A DNA stretch of 64,000 bases. Origin: Cribrihabitans_A pelagius (GTDB lineage: Bacteria > Pseudomonadota > Alphaproteobacteria > Rhodobacterales > Rhodobacteraceae). The position numbers and the translations under genes were made by a program. The notes beneath the pieces were generated by a model. The model was not told the DNA's origin. It did not search any database and saw only the letters and a list, made by a program, of their open reading frames with translations. This document shows, piece by piece, positions 26,529 to 36,714 of this stretch; position 1 is the stretch's first letter; every line of letters starts with the position of its first letter. The stretch spans positions 62,001 through 126,000 of the forward strand of contig NZ_JBMERR010000003.1 in NCBI RefSeq assembly GCF_048820915.1, in the 5' to 3' direction.

Positions 26529-26556
26529 GCCGCGCGGGCCGTGAGGCCCGCGCGGC
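26529..26556. other. Perfect 12-bp GC hairpin
   Basis: GCCGCGCGGGCC at 26529-26540 pairs exactly with 26545-26556 across a GTGA tetraloop (a GNRA-type loop). No T-run follows on either strand. It lies in the glyA downstream gap between repeat copy D and the glyA terminator. Confidence 0.7.
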
Positions 26557-26626
26557 CGGGCCCAAGGCCCGTGCCGGTGCATCTTCGATGCCCCGGCGGG
26601 GCGCGGGAGGGCGCCGCTGCAAGATG

Positions 26627-26657
26627 GAAAACCGCCGCGGCTGGCGGGCCGCGGCGG
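26627..26657 (-). terminator. Rho-independent terminator of glyA
   Basis: A 9-bp perfect stem, CCGCCGCGG 26632-26640 with CCGCGGCGG 26649-26657, has an 8-base loop. On the minus strand it is followed by TTTTCC. It lies 26 bp past the glyA stop. Confidence 0.8.
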
Positions 26658-26683
26658 CTGGAACTGCTCCGCAGAGCTGGCGC

Positions 26684-27979
<1,296 letters not shown>

Positions 27980-28149
27980 GATGGCTCCATGTCAGTAGAG
28001 GAACAGTGTCGAGGGATTTCCTATCGGAAACACCGCCCCTTCGAAAGCCTGTAAAGCGACATATGCGCTTGGGAGAACGGCAAGTCTGGCCTTTGGGGAA
28101 AAGCTGTGCTTGTTTCGGAACCAGCTGACCACCACCGGAAACAGATCGC

Positions 28150-28911
28150 ATGTCTCTGAGAATCGCTTTTCTGGCCGGCCGCACCGATGTCGCCCAGGCG
28201 GCCCTGGCCGCGCTCAGCCGCCGCTACGGCCACGTGGCGCCGCAGGAGGCGGATGTGATCGTGGCGCTTGGCGGCGACGGTTTCATGCTGCGCACGCTGC
28301 ATTCCATGGTCGACCACCCCGCACCGGTCTACGGCATGAACTGCGGCACCGTCGGCTTCCTGATGAACACCTACCGCGAGGACGGGCTGATCGAGCGGCT
28401 GGAGGACGCCGAGCAGGAGATCATCAACCCGCTGTCGATGACCGCGATGGATCGCAGCGGTGAAACCCACCGGGCGCTGGCGATCAACGAGGTCTCGCTG
28501 CTCAGGGCCGGGCCGCAGGCGGCGCGGCTGAAGATCTCGGTCGACGGGCGGCAGCGGCTGGCAGAGCTGGTCTGCGACGGGGCGCTGGTGTCCACGCCCG
28601 CGGGTTCCACCGCCTATAATTACTCGGCGCATGGGCCGATCCTGCCGATCGGCTCGGACGTGCTGGCGCTCACTGCAATTGCCGCCTTCCGCCCCCGGCG
28701 CTGGCGCGGCGCGCTGCTGCCCAGCAACGCCAGGGTGCGCTTCGACGTGCTGGAGCCTGAAAAACGCCCGGTGATGGCGGACGCGGATTCGATGTCGGTC
28801 GCCGATATCGACTGGGTCGAGATCCAGACGGAGCCGCGAGTCCGCCACAAGATCCTTTTCGATCCGGGCCACGGGTTGGAAGAGCGGCTGATCTCCGAAC
28901 AGTTCACCTGA
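28150..28911 (+). CDS. nadK: NAD kinase
   Basis: 253-residue ATP-NAD kinase making NADP. GGDG at residues 41-44 is the catalytic/phosphate motif. NCGTVGFLMN, INEVSLLR and CDGALVSTPAGSTAYNYSAHGP are the conserved NAD-binding segments. Length is the short alphaproteobacterial form. It is divergent from glyA. Start ATG 28150 follows GGAAAC at eight bases. Confidence 0.95.
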   Translation: MSLRIAFLAGRTDVAQAALAALSRRYGHVAPQEADVIVALGGDGFMLRTLHSMVDHPAPVYGMNCGTVGFLMNTYREDGLIERLEDAEQEIINPLSMTAMDRSGETHRALAINEVSLLRAGPQAARLKISVDGRQRLAELVCDGALVSTPAGSTAYNYSAHGPILPIGSDVLALTAIAAFRPRRWRGALLPSNARVRFDVLEPEKRPVMADADSMSVADIDWVEIQTEPRVRHKILFDPGHGLEERLISEQFT

Positions 28912-29671
28912 GCGGGCCGCGGAATTATTTGCGGGAGCATTGCGGCCGTTAATGCTGGTTTCACGCTTTTGTGAAGGTTCAGGTAGGGAATCCATGCGAT
29001 GCTTTTCGTACGGGCAGAGGGTTTGATGCTTTGCCCCCGGTAAGCCGCTGAAGTTTGCCCTCGGATGTTTGAAAGAGGGCGTGTTGACGAGTTGACGTCG
29101 GGTACCGGTGCCTTCGGCAGAAGCTGCGGAAAACGGCAATAGCCGCGCTGGACTGGCTGGTTCTGATGAATGGCCGGGCAAGGCAAGTGCAAGTGTAACG
29201 CAGGCGGCAGGACGGGTCGTCAGTCAGACCGCATGTCCCTGCGAAGAATCTGTAGATGTGAAGGCGGCGCGCCGCGCACGGTGTGCCTGTGACGAGTATC
29301 CTTTTTTTGGAAGGCCCCGGGGGCGGTTCAAGCCGCGCCCCCGGCGGCTTGTGAGCATGTTTGATTTGCCCCCCTCCAGCGTCTTTTTCCGGGCGTGATA
29401 ATCCGGGCGTCCTGATCCGGGCGTGATGGCCAGGACGTGTTGACCCGGGTCTGATGACCTGGATGTGGAGACCTGGAACGATGTGGAGACCTCGAACGCC
29501 AAAGGCAAGCTCAGAGCCGGGCGCTGATCCGGCGGCTATTGCGCCGCCGCCGATGGCCGCTCCCTGATCTTTCCCGCATCGCACCTGTGCGCCTGAAATT
29601 CGGCCCGGTCCGCTGCGCTGGCGGGCCAATCCGTTCGCTCCGCTGCCCGGCCACACCGGCCACTCCGCCGG
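28912..29671. other. 760-bp stretch without a recognisable gene
   Basis: The gap lies between nadK and the convergent amidase gene. Open frames here are low-quality and show no family motif. Contents seen: a T7 run at 29302-29308; a perfect 9-bp hairpin (29317-29325 with 29336-29344) just after it that is not placed as a terminator for either strand; and a degenerate direct-repeat patch near 29396-29500 (CCGGGCGT twice, then GATGTGGAGACCT twice). Composition is less biased than flanking genes in the first 300 bp. It may be a decayed gene or carry an unrecognised RNA. Confidence 0.5.
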
Positions 29672-31102
29672 CTACCCCATCCGCTCCCAAAGGGCCTCGC
29701 ACATCCGGCCGGCCCGCGCTTCGATGGCGGCGCAGGCCTCCACTGCCAGATCCTCCCGCCAGCGCCGCGCCGTGATCTGCACATTTATGGGCTGCGGCCC
29801 CGCAGGCAATTCCGCCAGCCGCGCCGGGACCGAGGCCGCGGGCAGGCCCATGAAGTTCATCGCATAGGAATAGACCGCGCTGCCCAGCACCTCCTGCACG
29901 CCCTCGGGGCCTTCGGTGTCGCGGCCGGGCCGGAAGAAGGGCTGCGGCAGGAAGGGCGACAACACCAGCGGGTACTCCTCCATGAACAGCGACCACTGCC
30001 GCGCGTAATGGCTGCGCTGCGCCATCATCCGCAGCAGCTCCTCCCCCGAAAACGGCGGAAATTCCTCGAAATAGACGGCAAAGATATCGCGCACGGTCTG
30101 CGAGCCCGCAGCCTCCACGTCCGCCTTCATCAGCGCAAACACCTCTCCCATCAGCGCGCGGTAGCCCGCACGCCCGGCCTCAAACACATTGGGCGGCTCC
30201 ACCTCCGCGACCACGCAGCCCGCATCGCTCAGCGCATCGCGGGCAAACAGCAGCGCCGCCTCCACCTCGGGGTGCAGGTCATAGCCGAAGGTGTTGCGGG
30301 TGAAAGCGACCTTCACCGGACCGTCCAGAGCCGCGCCGCGCCAGGGCAGGGGCACGTGAAAGGGATCGCGCGGATCGGGTGCGATCAGGCTGGGCATCGC
30401 CAGGTGCAGGTCCTCAGTGGCGCGCACCAGCAGCCCCTGCACCGACATCAGCTGCGCCAGCAGCCCGCGCTCGGCGGTCTGGCTGGGGTTCCAGGCAGGC
30501 ACCCGGCCAAGCCCCGGCTTCACGGTGACGGCTCCGTTGGCGGCGGCCGGGAAGCGCAAACTGCCGCCGATGTCATTGCCATGCGCCAGCGCCCCGATCC
30601 CCGCCATTACCGCAGCCCCTGCGCCGCCCGAGGAGCCGCCGGCCGAGACATGATTTCCCCAGGGGTTATGGGTGCGCCCGAACAGCGGGTTGTCGGTATC
30701 GGCGCGGAAAGAGAACTCGGGCGTATTGGTCCGCCCGATCACCACCGCGCCCGCCTTTTGCAGGTTGGCCACCACCGGCGCATCGGCGGGCGCGATCAGG
30801 TCCTTCAAGGCCGCCACCCCGTTCGAGGTGGCATGGCCCGCCTGGTCCACGTTGATCTTTATGGTCACCGGAACCCCGTGCAGCGGCCCGGGTTCCGCGC
30901 CGCCCGCGCGTGCCTTGTCCAGCATCCGCGCGCGCTCCAGTGCCTCGGCGCCCAGATCCTCGACCACCGCGTTGAGGCCCGGGTTCACCGTTTCCATGCG
31001 GGTGAGCGAGGCCTGCACCGCGGCTTCCGCGCTCACGTCGCCCGCGCGGGTGCGCCGCGACAGCTCCGCTGCGCTCAGCCGCCAGATGTCGGTTTGTGTC
31101 AT
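29672..31102 (-). CDS. Amidase (amidase signature family)
   Basis: 476-residue amidase-signature hydrolase. The Ser-cisSer-Lys triad is visible: the lysine in HGVPVTIKINVD, the cis-serine in SAGGSSGGAGAAV, and the nucleophile region in GNDIGGSLRFPAAANG. The SLRFPA version is standard although the usual G-T/S-D is N-D here. The substrate is unknown; it is not the GatA component because gatB and gatC are absent and the C-terminal half (EFPPFSGEELLRMM) is of the catabolic amidase type. ATG 31102 has GGGAGG eight bases upstream. It lies downstream of prpE on the same strand. Confidence 0.9.
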   Translation of the reverse strand: MTQTDIWRLSAAELSRRTRAGDVSAEAAVQASLTRMETVNPGLNAVVEDLGAEALERARMLDKARAGGAEPGPLHGVPVTIKINVDQAGHATSNGVAALKDLIAPADAPVVANLQKAGAVVIGRTNTPEFSFRADTDNPLFGRTHNPWGNHVSAGGSSGGAGAAVMAGIGALAHGNDIGGSLRFPAAANGAVTVKPGLGRVPAWNPSQTAERGLLAQLMSVQGLLVRATEDLHLAMPSLIAPDPRDPFHVPLPWRGAALDGPVKVAFTRNTFGYDLHPEVEAALLFARDALSDAGCVVAEVEPPNVFEAGRAGYRALMGEVFALMKADVEAAGSQTVRDIFAVYFEEFPPFSGEELLRMMAQRSHYARQWSLFMEEYPLVLSPFLPQPFFRPGRDTEGPEGVQEVLGSAVYSYAMNFMGLPAASVPARLAELPAGPQPINVQITARRWREDLAVEACAAIEARAGRMCEALWERMG

Positions 31103-31199
31103 GAATGGCCTCCCCCGCCGCAGGTTAGGCGGGCAGGGGAGACTTGCAAGCAAAACCGGACGGCAGCGCACCGGATTTCCGCGCCGGGAACCGGAGGCG

Positions 31200-33089
31200 C
31201 TACTTGGCGTAGCCGAGACCCTGCAGCGCCGCCTTGATTTCGTCCAGGATTGCCGGATCGTCGATCGTGGCAGGCATCTTCCAAGCCGTTCCATCGGCGA
31301 TGTTCACCATGGTGCCGCGCAGGATCTTGCCCGAGCGGGTCTTCGGCAGCCGCTCCACCACCGCGGCGCGCTTGAAGGCAGCCACCGGGCCGATCTTGCC
31401 GCGCACCAGCTTTACCACTTCCTCCACCACCTCGGCGGGCGCGCGGCTGCAGCCTGCGTTGAGACAGAGGAAGCCGACCGGCATCTGCCCCTTCAGCGCA
31501 TCCGCAGCGCCGATCACCGCGCATTCGGCCACGTCCGGGTGGCTGGCCAGCACCTCCTCCATGGCGCCGGTGGACAGCCGGTGCCCCGCCACGTTGATCA
31601 CGTCATCGGTGCGCGCCATGATATAGAGATAACCGTCTTCGTCCTTCATCCCCGCATCGCCGGTTTCGTAATAGCCGGGGAAGGTGGTGAGGTAGCTCTT
31701 CCGGTAGCGCTCCTCCGCGTTCCACAGAGTCGGCAGGGTGCCCGGCGGCAGCGGCAGCTTCACCGCGATCGCGCCCAGCTGGCCGGGCGCAACCGGGTTG
31801 CCGCCCTCGTCGAGGATATCGACCTCATAGCCCGGCATTGCCACCGCGGGCGAGCCGCGCTTCACCGGCAGGGCCTCAATCCCGAGGGGGTTGGCGGCAA
31901 TTGCCCAGCCGGTCTCAGTCTGCCACCAGTGGTCGATCACCGGCACTTTGAGCTGCTCCTCGGCCCAAGCGATGGTGTCGGGATCGGCGCGCTCGCCAGC
32001 CAGGTAAACCTGCTGCAGACAGCTCAGGTCATACTTCTGGACGAACTCTCCTTTCGGGTCCTCCCGCTTCACCGCGCGGAAGGCGGTGGGGGCGGTGAAG
32101 AAGCTCTTCACCTTGTGCTCCGAGATCACCCGCCAGAAGGTGCCCGCATCGGGCGTGCCCACGGGCTTGCCCTCGAACACGATGGTGGTGTTGCCGTGGA
32201 TCAGCGGCCCGTAGCAGATGTAACTGTGGCCCACGACCCAGCCCACGTCCGAGGCGGCCCAGAACACATCGCCCGGATCGACGTTGTAGATGTTCTTCAT
32301 TGTCCAATTGAGCGCCACCAGCTGTCCCGCGGTGTGGCGGATCACCCCCTTGGGCGCGCCGGTGGTGCCGGAGGTATAGAGGATATAGGAGGGGTGGTTG
32401 CCCTCGACGGGCACGCAGTCCGCGGGCTCTACCCCGTCCTGGAAGCGGTGCCAGTCGACATCGCGCCCCTCGCTCAGCTCCGCCACCTCCTGCTCGCGCT
32501 GGAGGATCACGCAGAAATCGGGCTCGTGCGCCGCCTGTTCGATCGCCCCGTCCAGCAGTGGCTTGTACTTTACGGTGCGCCCCGGCTCGATGCCGCAGGA
32601 GGCGGCGATGATCGCCTTGGGGGTGGCATCGTCGATGCGCACCGCCAGCTCGTTTGCGGCAAAGCCGCCAAACACCACCGAATGCACCGCGCCAAGCCGG
32701 GCACAGGCCAGCATCGCCTCCAGCGCCTCGGGCACCATCGGCATGTAGATGATTACGCGGTCGCCTTTCTCCACCCCCTTGGCGCGCAGGGCGCCGGCCA
32801 GCCTGGCCACCCGGTCCTTCAGCTCGCCGTAGGAGATCACCTGCTTCCTGCCGGTCACCGGGCTGTCATGGATGATCGCGGCGCGCGCGCCGTGGCCTGC
32901 CTCCACATGCCGGTCCACCGCGTTGTAGCAGGTGTTGACGCGCGCCTCGGAGAACCACTCGGAGAGCCCGTCGCCCTTATCGAAGAACGCTTTCGAGGGC
33001 GCGCGGTCCCAGCTGATCGCGCCGGCCGCCTCCATCCAGAAGCCTTCCGGGTCCTGTTGCCAGCGGGCGTAGATATCCTGATATGCCAT
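31200..33089 (-). CDS. prpE: Propionate--CoA ligase
   Basis: 629-residue AMP-forming acyl-CoA synthetase. YTSGTTGAPKGV is the P-loop. WWQTETGWAI is the acyl-binding motif of PrpE/Acs. The hinge and lysine motif PKTRSGKILRG lies near the C-terminus. Presence of GVIRHTAG and a length near 630 match PrpE rather than acetyl-CoA synthetase. It activates propionate for the methylmalonyl-CoA or methylcitrate routes. Upstream TTTGCAAA sites suggest control by an ScfR/PccR-type regulator. ATG 33089 follows GGAGGAGAATG. Confidence 0.95.
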   Translation of the reverse strand: MAYQDIYARWQQDPEGFWMEAAGAISWDRAPSKAFFDKGDGLSEWFSEARVNTCYNAVDRHVEAGHGARAAIIHDSPVTGRKQVISYGELKDRVARLAGALRAKGVEKGDRVIIYMPMVPEALEAMLACARLGAVHSVVFGGFAANELAVRIDDATPKAIIAASCGIEPGRTVKYKPLLDGAIEQAAHEPDFCVILQREQEVAELSEGRDVDWHRFQDGVEPADCVPVEGNHPSYILYTSGTTGAPKGVIRHTAGQLVALNWTMKNIYNVDPGDVFWAASDVGWVVGHSYICYGPLIHGNTTIVFEGKPVGTPDAGTFWRVISEHKVKSFFTAPTAFRAVKREDPKGEFVQKYDLSCLQQVYLAGERADPDTIAWAEEQLKVPVIDHWWQTETGWAIAANPLGIEALPVKRGSPAVAMPGYEVDILDEGGNPVAPGQLGAIAVKLPLPPGTLPTLWNAEERYRKSYLTTFPGYYETGDAGMKDEDGYLYIMARTDDVINVAGHRLSTGAMEEVLASHPDVAECAVIGAADALKGQMPVGFLCLNAGCSRAPAEVVEEVVKLVRGKIGPVAAFKRAAVVERLPKTRSGKILRGTMVNIADGTAWKMPATIDDPAILDEIKAALQGLGYAK

Positions 33090-33237
33090 GTGTCATTCTC
33101 CTCCTGCCAAATGCCTAGGCGAGAACGCTGCCGCCGGGCAAGTTTTGCCACGCGCGCGGACCAGATCGGTGAAGAAAATTACAGGGCAGGGGGCGCTTTC
33201 GCGCCGGGATTTACAGGATTTACAACCCTGCACCAGA

Positions 33238-33298
33238 CCGGCTTTGCAAAGCCGGCTTTGCGGGAGAATATTCCGGAAAGCGCCGCCGCCTTTGCAAA
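33238..33298. promoter_or_regulatory. Putative ScfR/PccR-type operator upstream of prpE
   Basis: TTTGCAAA occurs at 33243-33250, inside an 18-bp perfect palindrome (CCGGCTTTGCAAAGCCGG, 33238-33255), and again at 33291-33298; a half copy TTTGCGGG is at 33257. The spacer to prpE is about 150 bp. TTTGCAAA pairs are the reported motif of PccR, the propionyl-CoA responsive regulator of Rhodobacter; the spacing here differs from the published four bases, so the match is partial. Confidence 0.5.
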
Positions 33299-33371
33299 GT
33301 CAGGATATTGCGCAGCCAACCGCGCCTGCTTCCCCGCGCGGGGCAGGGGCTGGCCGCAGGGAATCACCCCG

Positions 33372-33761
33372 TCAGCCGGCGGTCTTGGCGTAGCGGGGCA
33401 GCGTGTCCTTTAGATGCAGCCAGGGCAAGTGCTCGGCGTGGAAGACGTGGAAGCGCGGCGGCACCGCCTCCGGGTCTTCCAGCGTCGCGGTATAGAGGTG
33501 GATATTCACCGTGTCGCGGGCATTGCGGTAGGCCATCTGGGTGCCGCAAGTGCCGCAGAACAGCCGCTCCACCCCTTCGGAGGAGCGGTAGATGCGGGGC
33601 TCGGCGCCGCCCCATTTCACCGCCTCATGCGGCAGGCCGATAAAGGCGGTGACCGGCGCCGCGCAGGCGCGGCGGCAGTCGGCGCAATGGCAATAGCAGC
33701 TCCAGGCAACCTCGGCCCCGCTGTCCCAAAACACCTCGCCGCAGTTGCAATGCCCCCTCAT
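33372..33761 (-). CDS. GFA family protein
   Basis: 129-residue GFA-fold zinc protein. Cysteine motifs CNCGEV (residue 5 on), CYCHCADCRRAC (about 22-33) and FCGTCGTQMAY (about 68-78) supply the two zinc sites. The C-terminal HVFHAEHLPWL is usual for this subgroup. It could act on a thiol or formaldehyde adduct; no partner dehydrogenase is adjacent. The gene lies 282 bp upstream of prpE, same strand, and 66 bp before maeB's stop. It is paralogous to 13109-13486 but clearly divergent in sequence. Confidence 0.86.
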   Translation of the reverse strand: MRGHCNCGEVFWDSGAEVAWSCYCHCADCRRACAAPVTAFIGLPHEAVKWGGAEPRIYRSSEGVERLFCGTCGTQMAYRNARDTVNIHLYTATLEDPEAVPPRFHVFHAEHLPWLHLKDTLPRYAKTAG

Positions 33762-33827
33762 GCCCGCCTCCCTGCTGGCCGTCCCGCAATCGCCGGGGGC
33801 GGCCAGCTAAGGCGCGGCCGCCCGGAC

Positions 33828-36101
33828 TTAACCGTAGTGCGCTACCGGGGTGCCGGCAATGGCGGCCATGTTCAGAAGCCCGCGGGGGGTGATCGCGGGG
33901 GAGACGATATGGGCGCGGTTGCCCATGCCCATCAGGATCGGCCCCACTTCCAGCCCGTCGGCGCGCATCTTCAGGATGTTGCGCACGCCCGACGCCGCAT
34001 CGGCATGGGCAAAGATCAGCACGTTGGCGGCATCCTCCAGCCGCGAGTTCGGGAAGATCCGCGCCCGCAGCTCGGGGTCGAGCGCGGTGTCGATGTTCAT
34101 CTCGCCCTCATAGACGAAATCGCAGTGCTTGCCGTCGAGAATCCCGATAGCGGCGCGCAGCCGCGCGCCGGTGTCGCAGTTGATGGTGCCGAATTGCGAT
34201 TGCGAGCACAGGGCGATTTTCGGCTCCAGTCCGAAGCGGCGCACGTGGCGGGCAGCTCCCTCAACGGTCTGCGCGATCTGCTCCGGTGTCGGCTCCACAT
34301 GCACATGGGTGTCGGCGATGAACAGCGGCCCGTCCTTCAGGATCATCATCGACAGCGCGCCATGCGGCGTATAGGTGCCGCCGCCCAGCACCTGCTCGAC
34401 ATAATTCAGATGCCAGCGGTATTCGCCAAACGTGCCGCAAATCATGCTGTCGGCCTCGCCGCGCTGCACCATGATGGCGCCGATCGCGGTGGTATTGGTG
34501 CGCATGATCGCCTTGGCCAGATCCGGCGTCACGCCCTGGCGCTGCATCAGCTGGTGATAGCTGTTCCAATAGTCGTAGTAGCGGGGGTCGTTTTCCGGGT
34601 TCACCAGCTGGAAATCGCGGCCCGGGCGGATGTCCAGCCCCAGCCGTTCGCAGCGCGTCTCAATCACCTCGGGACGGCCGATCAGGATCGGCGTTTCCGT
34701 GGTCTCCTCCAGCACCGCCTGGGCGGCGCGCAACACCCGCTCGTCCTCGCCCTCAGTGAACACAATGCGGCGGGCGGCAGCGCGGGCGGCCTGAAACACC
34801 GGCCGCATCAGGAGCGCCGATTTGAACACGGTCTGGTTCAGTTTCTGCTTGTAGGCGTCAAGGTCCGGGATCGGCCGCGTCGCCACGCCGCTGTCCATCG
34901 CAGCCTTCGCAACCGAGGAGGAAACCACCGCCACCAGCCGCGGGTCGAACGGCTTGGGGATCAGGTAGTCGGGGCCGAAGTTCATCTCTTCGCCCTGATA
35001 GGCCGCCGCGGCCTCGGCCGAGGTGGTGGCGCGGGCAAGGTCCGCGATACCGTCCACACAGGCGATCTGCATCGCGTCGTTGATCTCGGTTGCGCCCACA
35101 TCCAGCGCGCCGCGGAAGATGAAGGGGAAGCACAGGACGTTGTTGACCTGGTTGGGAAAATCGCTGCGCCCGGTCGCGATGATCGCATCCGGCGCCACGT
35201 TGCGGGCGAGGTCCGGCATGATTTCGGGGTTCGGGTTGGCCAGCGCAAAGATGATCGGCCGCGCCGCCATCTGGCCGACCAGCTCCGGCTTCAGCACATT
35301 GGGGCCGGAGAGGCCAAGGAACAGATCCGCCCCCTCGATCACCTCACCCAGAGTGCGCTTGTCCGAAGCCTGGGCAAAAGCCGCCTTCTGCGGGTTCATG
35401 TCCTCGGTGCGGCCCTCATAGACCAGCCCGTGGATGTCGCAGAGCCAGATGTTTTCGCGCTTCACCCCAAGCTTTACCAGCATGTTGAGGCAGGCAATCC
35501 CGGCCGCCCCGCCGCCGGTGGAAACGATCTTGATGTCCTCGAACTTCTTTCCGGCCACATGCAGCGCGTTCTTAGCCGCCGCCCCCACCACGATGGCGGT
35601 GCCGTGCTGGTCGTCGTGGAAAACCGGGATGTTCATCCGCTCGCGGCACAGCTTTTCGACCACGAAGCAATCCGGCGCCTTGATGTCTTCAAGGTTGATG
35701 GCCCCGAAGGTCGGCTCCAGCGCGCAGACAATATCGGCGAGCTTTTCCGGGTCGCTCTCGTTCACCTCGATGTCGAAACAGTCGATGCCCGCGAAGTTTT
35801 TGAACAGGACCGCCTTGCCTTCCATCACCGGCTTGGAGGCCAGTGCGCCGATGTTGCCAAGCCCCAGCACGGCCGAGCCGTTGGACACCACCGCCACCAG
35901 GTTCCCGCGGGAGGTATAGCGGGCTGCATTGGCGGCGTCGGCCTGTATTTCGGTGCAGGCTTCCGCAACACCGGGCGAATAGGCGCGCGCCAGGTCGCGG
36001 CCGTTGGCCATCGGTTTGGTGGCGCGGATCTCCAGTTTCCCGGGCTGCGGATACTCGTGATAGTGCAAGGCCGCCTGGCGCAGGTTCTGTGAATCGGACA
36101 T
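33828..36101 (-). CDS. maeB: NADP-dependent malic enzyme with phosphotransacetylase-like domain
   Basis: 757-residue MaeB-type enzyme: malate + NADP to pyruvate + CO2. The malic enzyme part is about residues 1-430 (YSPGVAEAC, then GNIGALASKPVMEGKAVLFK and the VVSTGGGAAGIACL Rossmann motif, each within the expected order). The C-terminal 330 residues resemble phosphate acetyltransferase (TEGEDERVLRAA, GRPEVIE) but are regulatory in known homologues. ATG 36101 has AGGAG eight bases upstream. It is divergent from the cdd operon. The spacer holds GTTTA-gcat-TAAAC at 36124-36137, a possible operator. Confidence 0.96.
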   Translation of the reverse strand: MSDSQNLRQAALHYHEYPQPGKLEIRATKPMANGRDLARAYSPGVAEACTEIQADAANAARYTSRGNLVAVVSNGSAVLGLGNIGALASKPVMEGKAVLFKNFAGIDCFDIEVNESDPEKLADIVCALEPTFGAINLEDIKAPDCFVVEKLCRERMNIPVFHDDQHGTAIVVGAAAKNALHVAGKKFEDIKIVSTGGGAAGIACLNMLVKLGVKRENIWLCDIHGLVYEGRTEDMNPQKAAFAQASDKRTLGEVIEGADLFLGLSGPNVLKPELVGQMAARPIIFALANPNPEIMPDLARNVAPDAIIATGRSDFPNQVNNVLCFPFIFRGALDVGATEINDAMQIACVDGIADLARATTSAEAAAAYQGEEMNFGPDYLIPKPFDPRLVAVVSSSVAKAAMDSGVATRPIPDLDAYKQKLNQTVFKSALLMRPVFQAARAAARRIVFTEGEDERVLRAAQAVLEETTETPILIGRPEVIETRCERLGLDIRPGRDFQLVNPENDPRYYDYWNSYHQLMQRQGVTPDLAKAIMRTNTTAIGAIMVQRGEADSMICGTFGEYRWHLNYVEQVLGGGTYTPHGALSMMILKDGPLFIADTHVHVEPTPEQIAQTVEGAARHVRRFGLEPKIALCSQSQFGTINCDTGARLRAAIGILDGKHCDFVYEGEMNIDTALDPELRARIFPNSRLEDAANVLIFAHADAASGVRNILKMRADGLEVGPILMGMGNRAHIVSPAITPRGLLNMAAIAGTPVAHYG

Positions 36102-36317
36102 TTGGCGCTCCTGAAACAATTTAGTTTAGCATTAAACCAATTCCCGCGGCGGGGGAACAGAGAAAACCGCGGAGGGGCTGCGGCAGCCCGCCGCCGGCGG
36201 CTTCCCGCGGAAGGGTGCCGCAGCGGCAATTCCCCGGGGCAGGGGCTTCCGCTCCCCCTCGGGTTTCCGCTATCCTGCGGCATCTTGTCCGAATGATAAA
36301 GCAGCCAGGGAATCGTC

Positions 36318-36710
36318 ATGAGCCTGAAGAACGCCGCTCTCGCCGTGCGGGACAACGCCCACGCACCCTATTCCAACTTCAAGGTCGGCGCCGCCATCCG
36401 CGCCGCCTCGGGCCGCATCTACGTGGGCTGCAACGTGGAAAACGTGGCTTATCCCGAAGGCACCTGCGCCGAGGCTGGCGCCATTGCGGCGATGGTCGCA
36501 GCCGGCGAGACCGAGCTGACCGAGGCCTACGTGGTCGCCGACTGCCCGGCGCCGATCCCGCCCTGCGGCGGCTGCCGCCAGAAGCTGAAGGAATTCGGCA
36601 AGGGCGAGGTGAAGGTCACCATGGGCACGGTGGACGGCAAGGAAGCGGTGCTGACGATTGCCGACCTCTTGCCCGCCGCCTTCGACACCGCCCACATGGA
36701 TCGGAGCTGA
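36318..36710 (+). CDS. cdd: Cytidine deaminase
   Basis: 130-residue homotetrameric-type zinc deaminase converting cytidine/deoxycytidine to uridine/deoxyuridine. Zinc ligands C50, C83 and C86 and catalytic E52 are visible (TCAEAGAI, PCGGCRQ). SNFKVGAA near residue 19 is the nucleoside-binding motif. First gene of a four-gene pyrimidine-salvage operon; deoA starts 4 bp later. Confidence 0.96.
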   Translation: MSLKNAALAVRDNAHAPYSNFKVGAAIRAASGRIYVGCNVENVAYPEGTCAEAGAIAAMVAAGETELTEAYVVADCPAPIPPCGGCRQKLKEFGKGEVKVTMGTVDGKEAVLTIADLLPAAFDTAHMDRS

Positions 36711-36714
36711 CATC

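Noticed and set aside
27980..28149. Glycine riboswitch upstream of glyA
   Set aside because: No glycine aptamer core sequences are present on the minus strand.
29108..29398. 96-codon open frame in the nadK-amidase gap
   Set aside because: No ribosome binding site, no family motif, unusual residue composition and a T7 run inside; looks like chance.
28979..29656. 225-codon minus-strand frame in the same gap
   Set aside because: Composition is Gly/Arg/Pro-rich without a hydrophobic core or domain; probably an artefact of GC bias.
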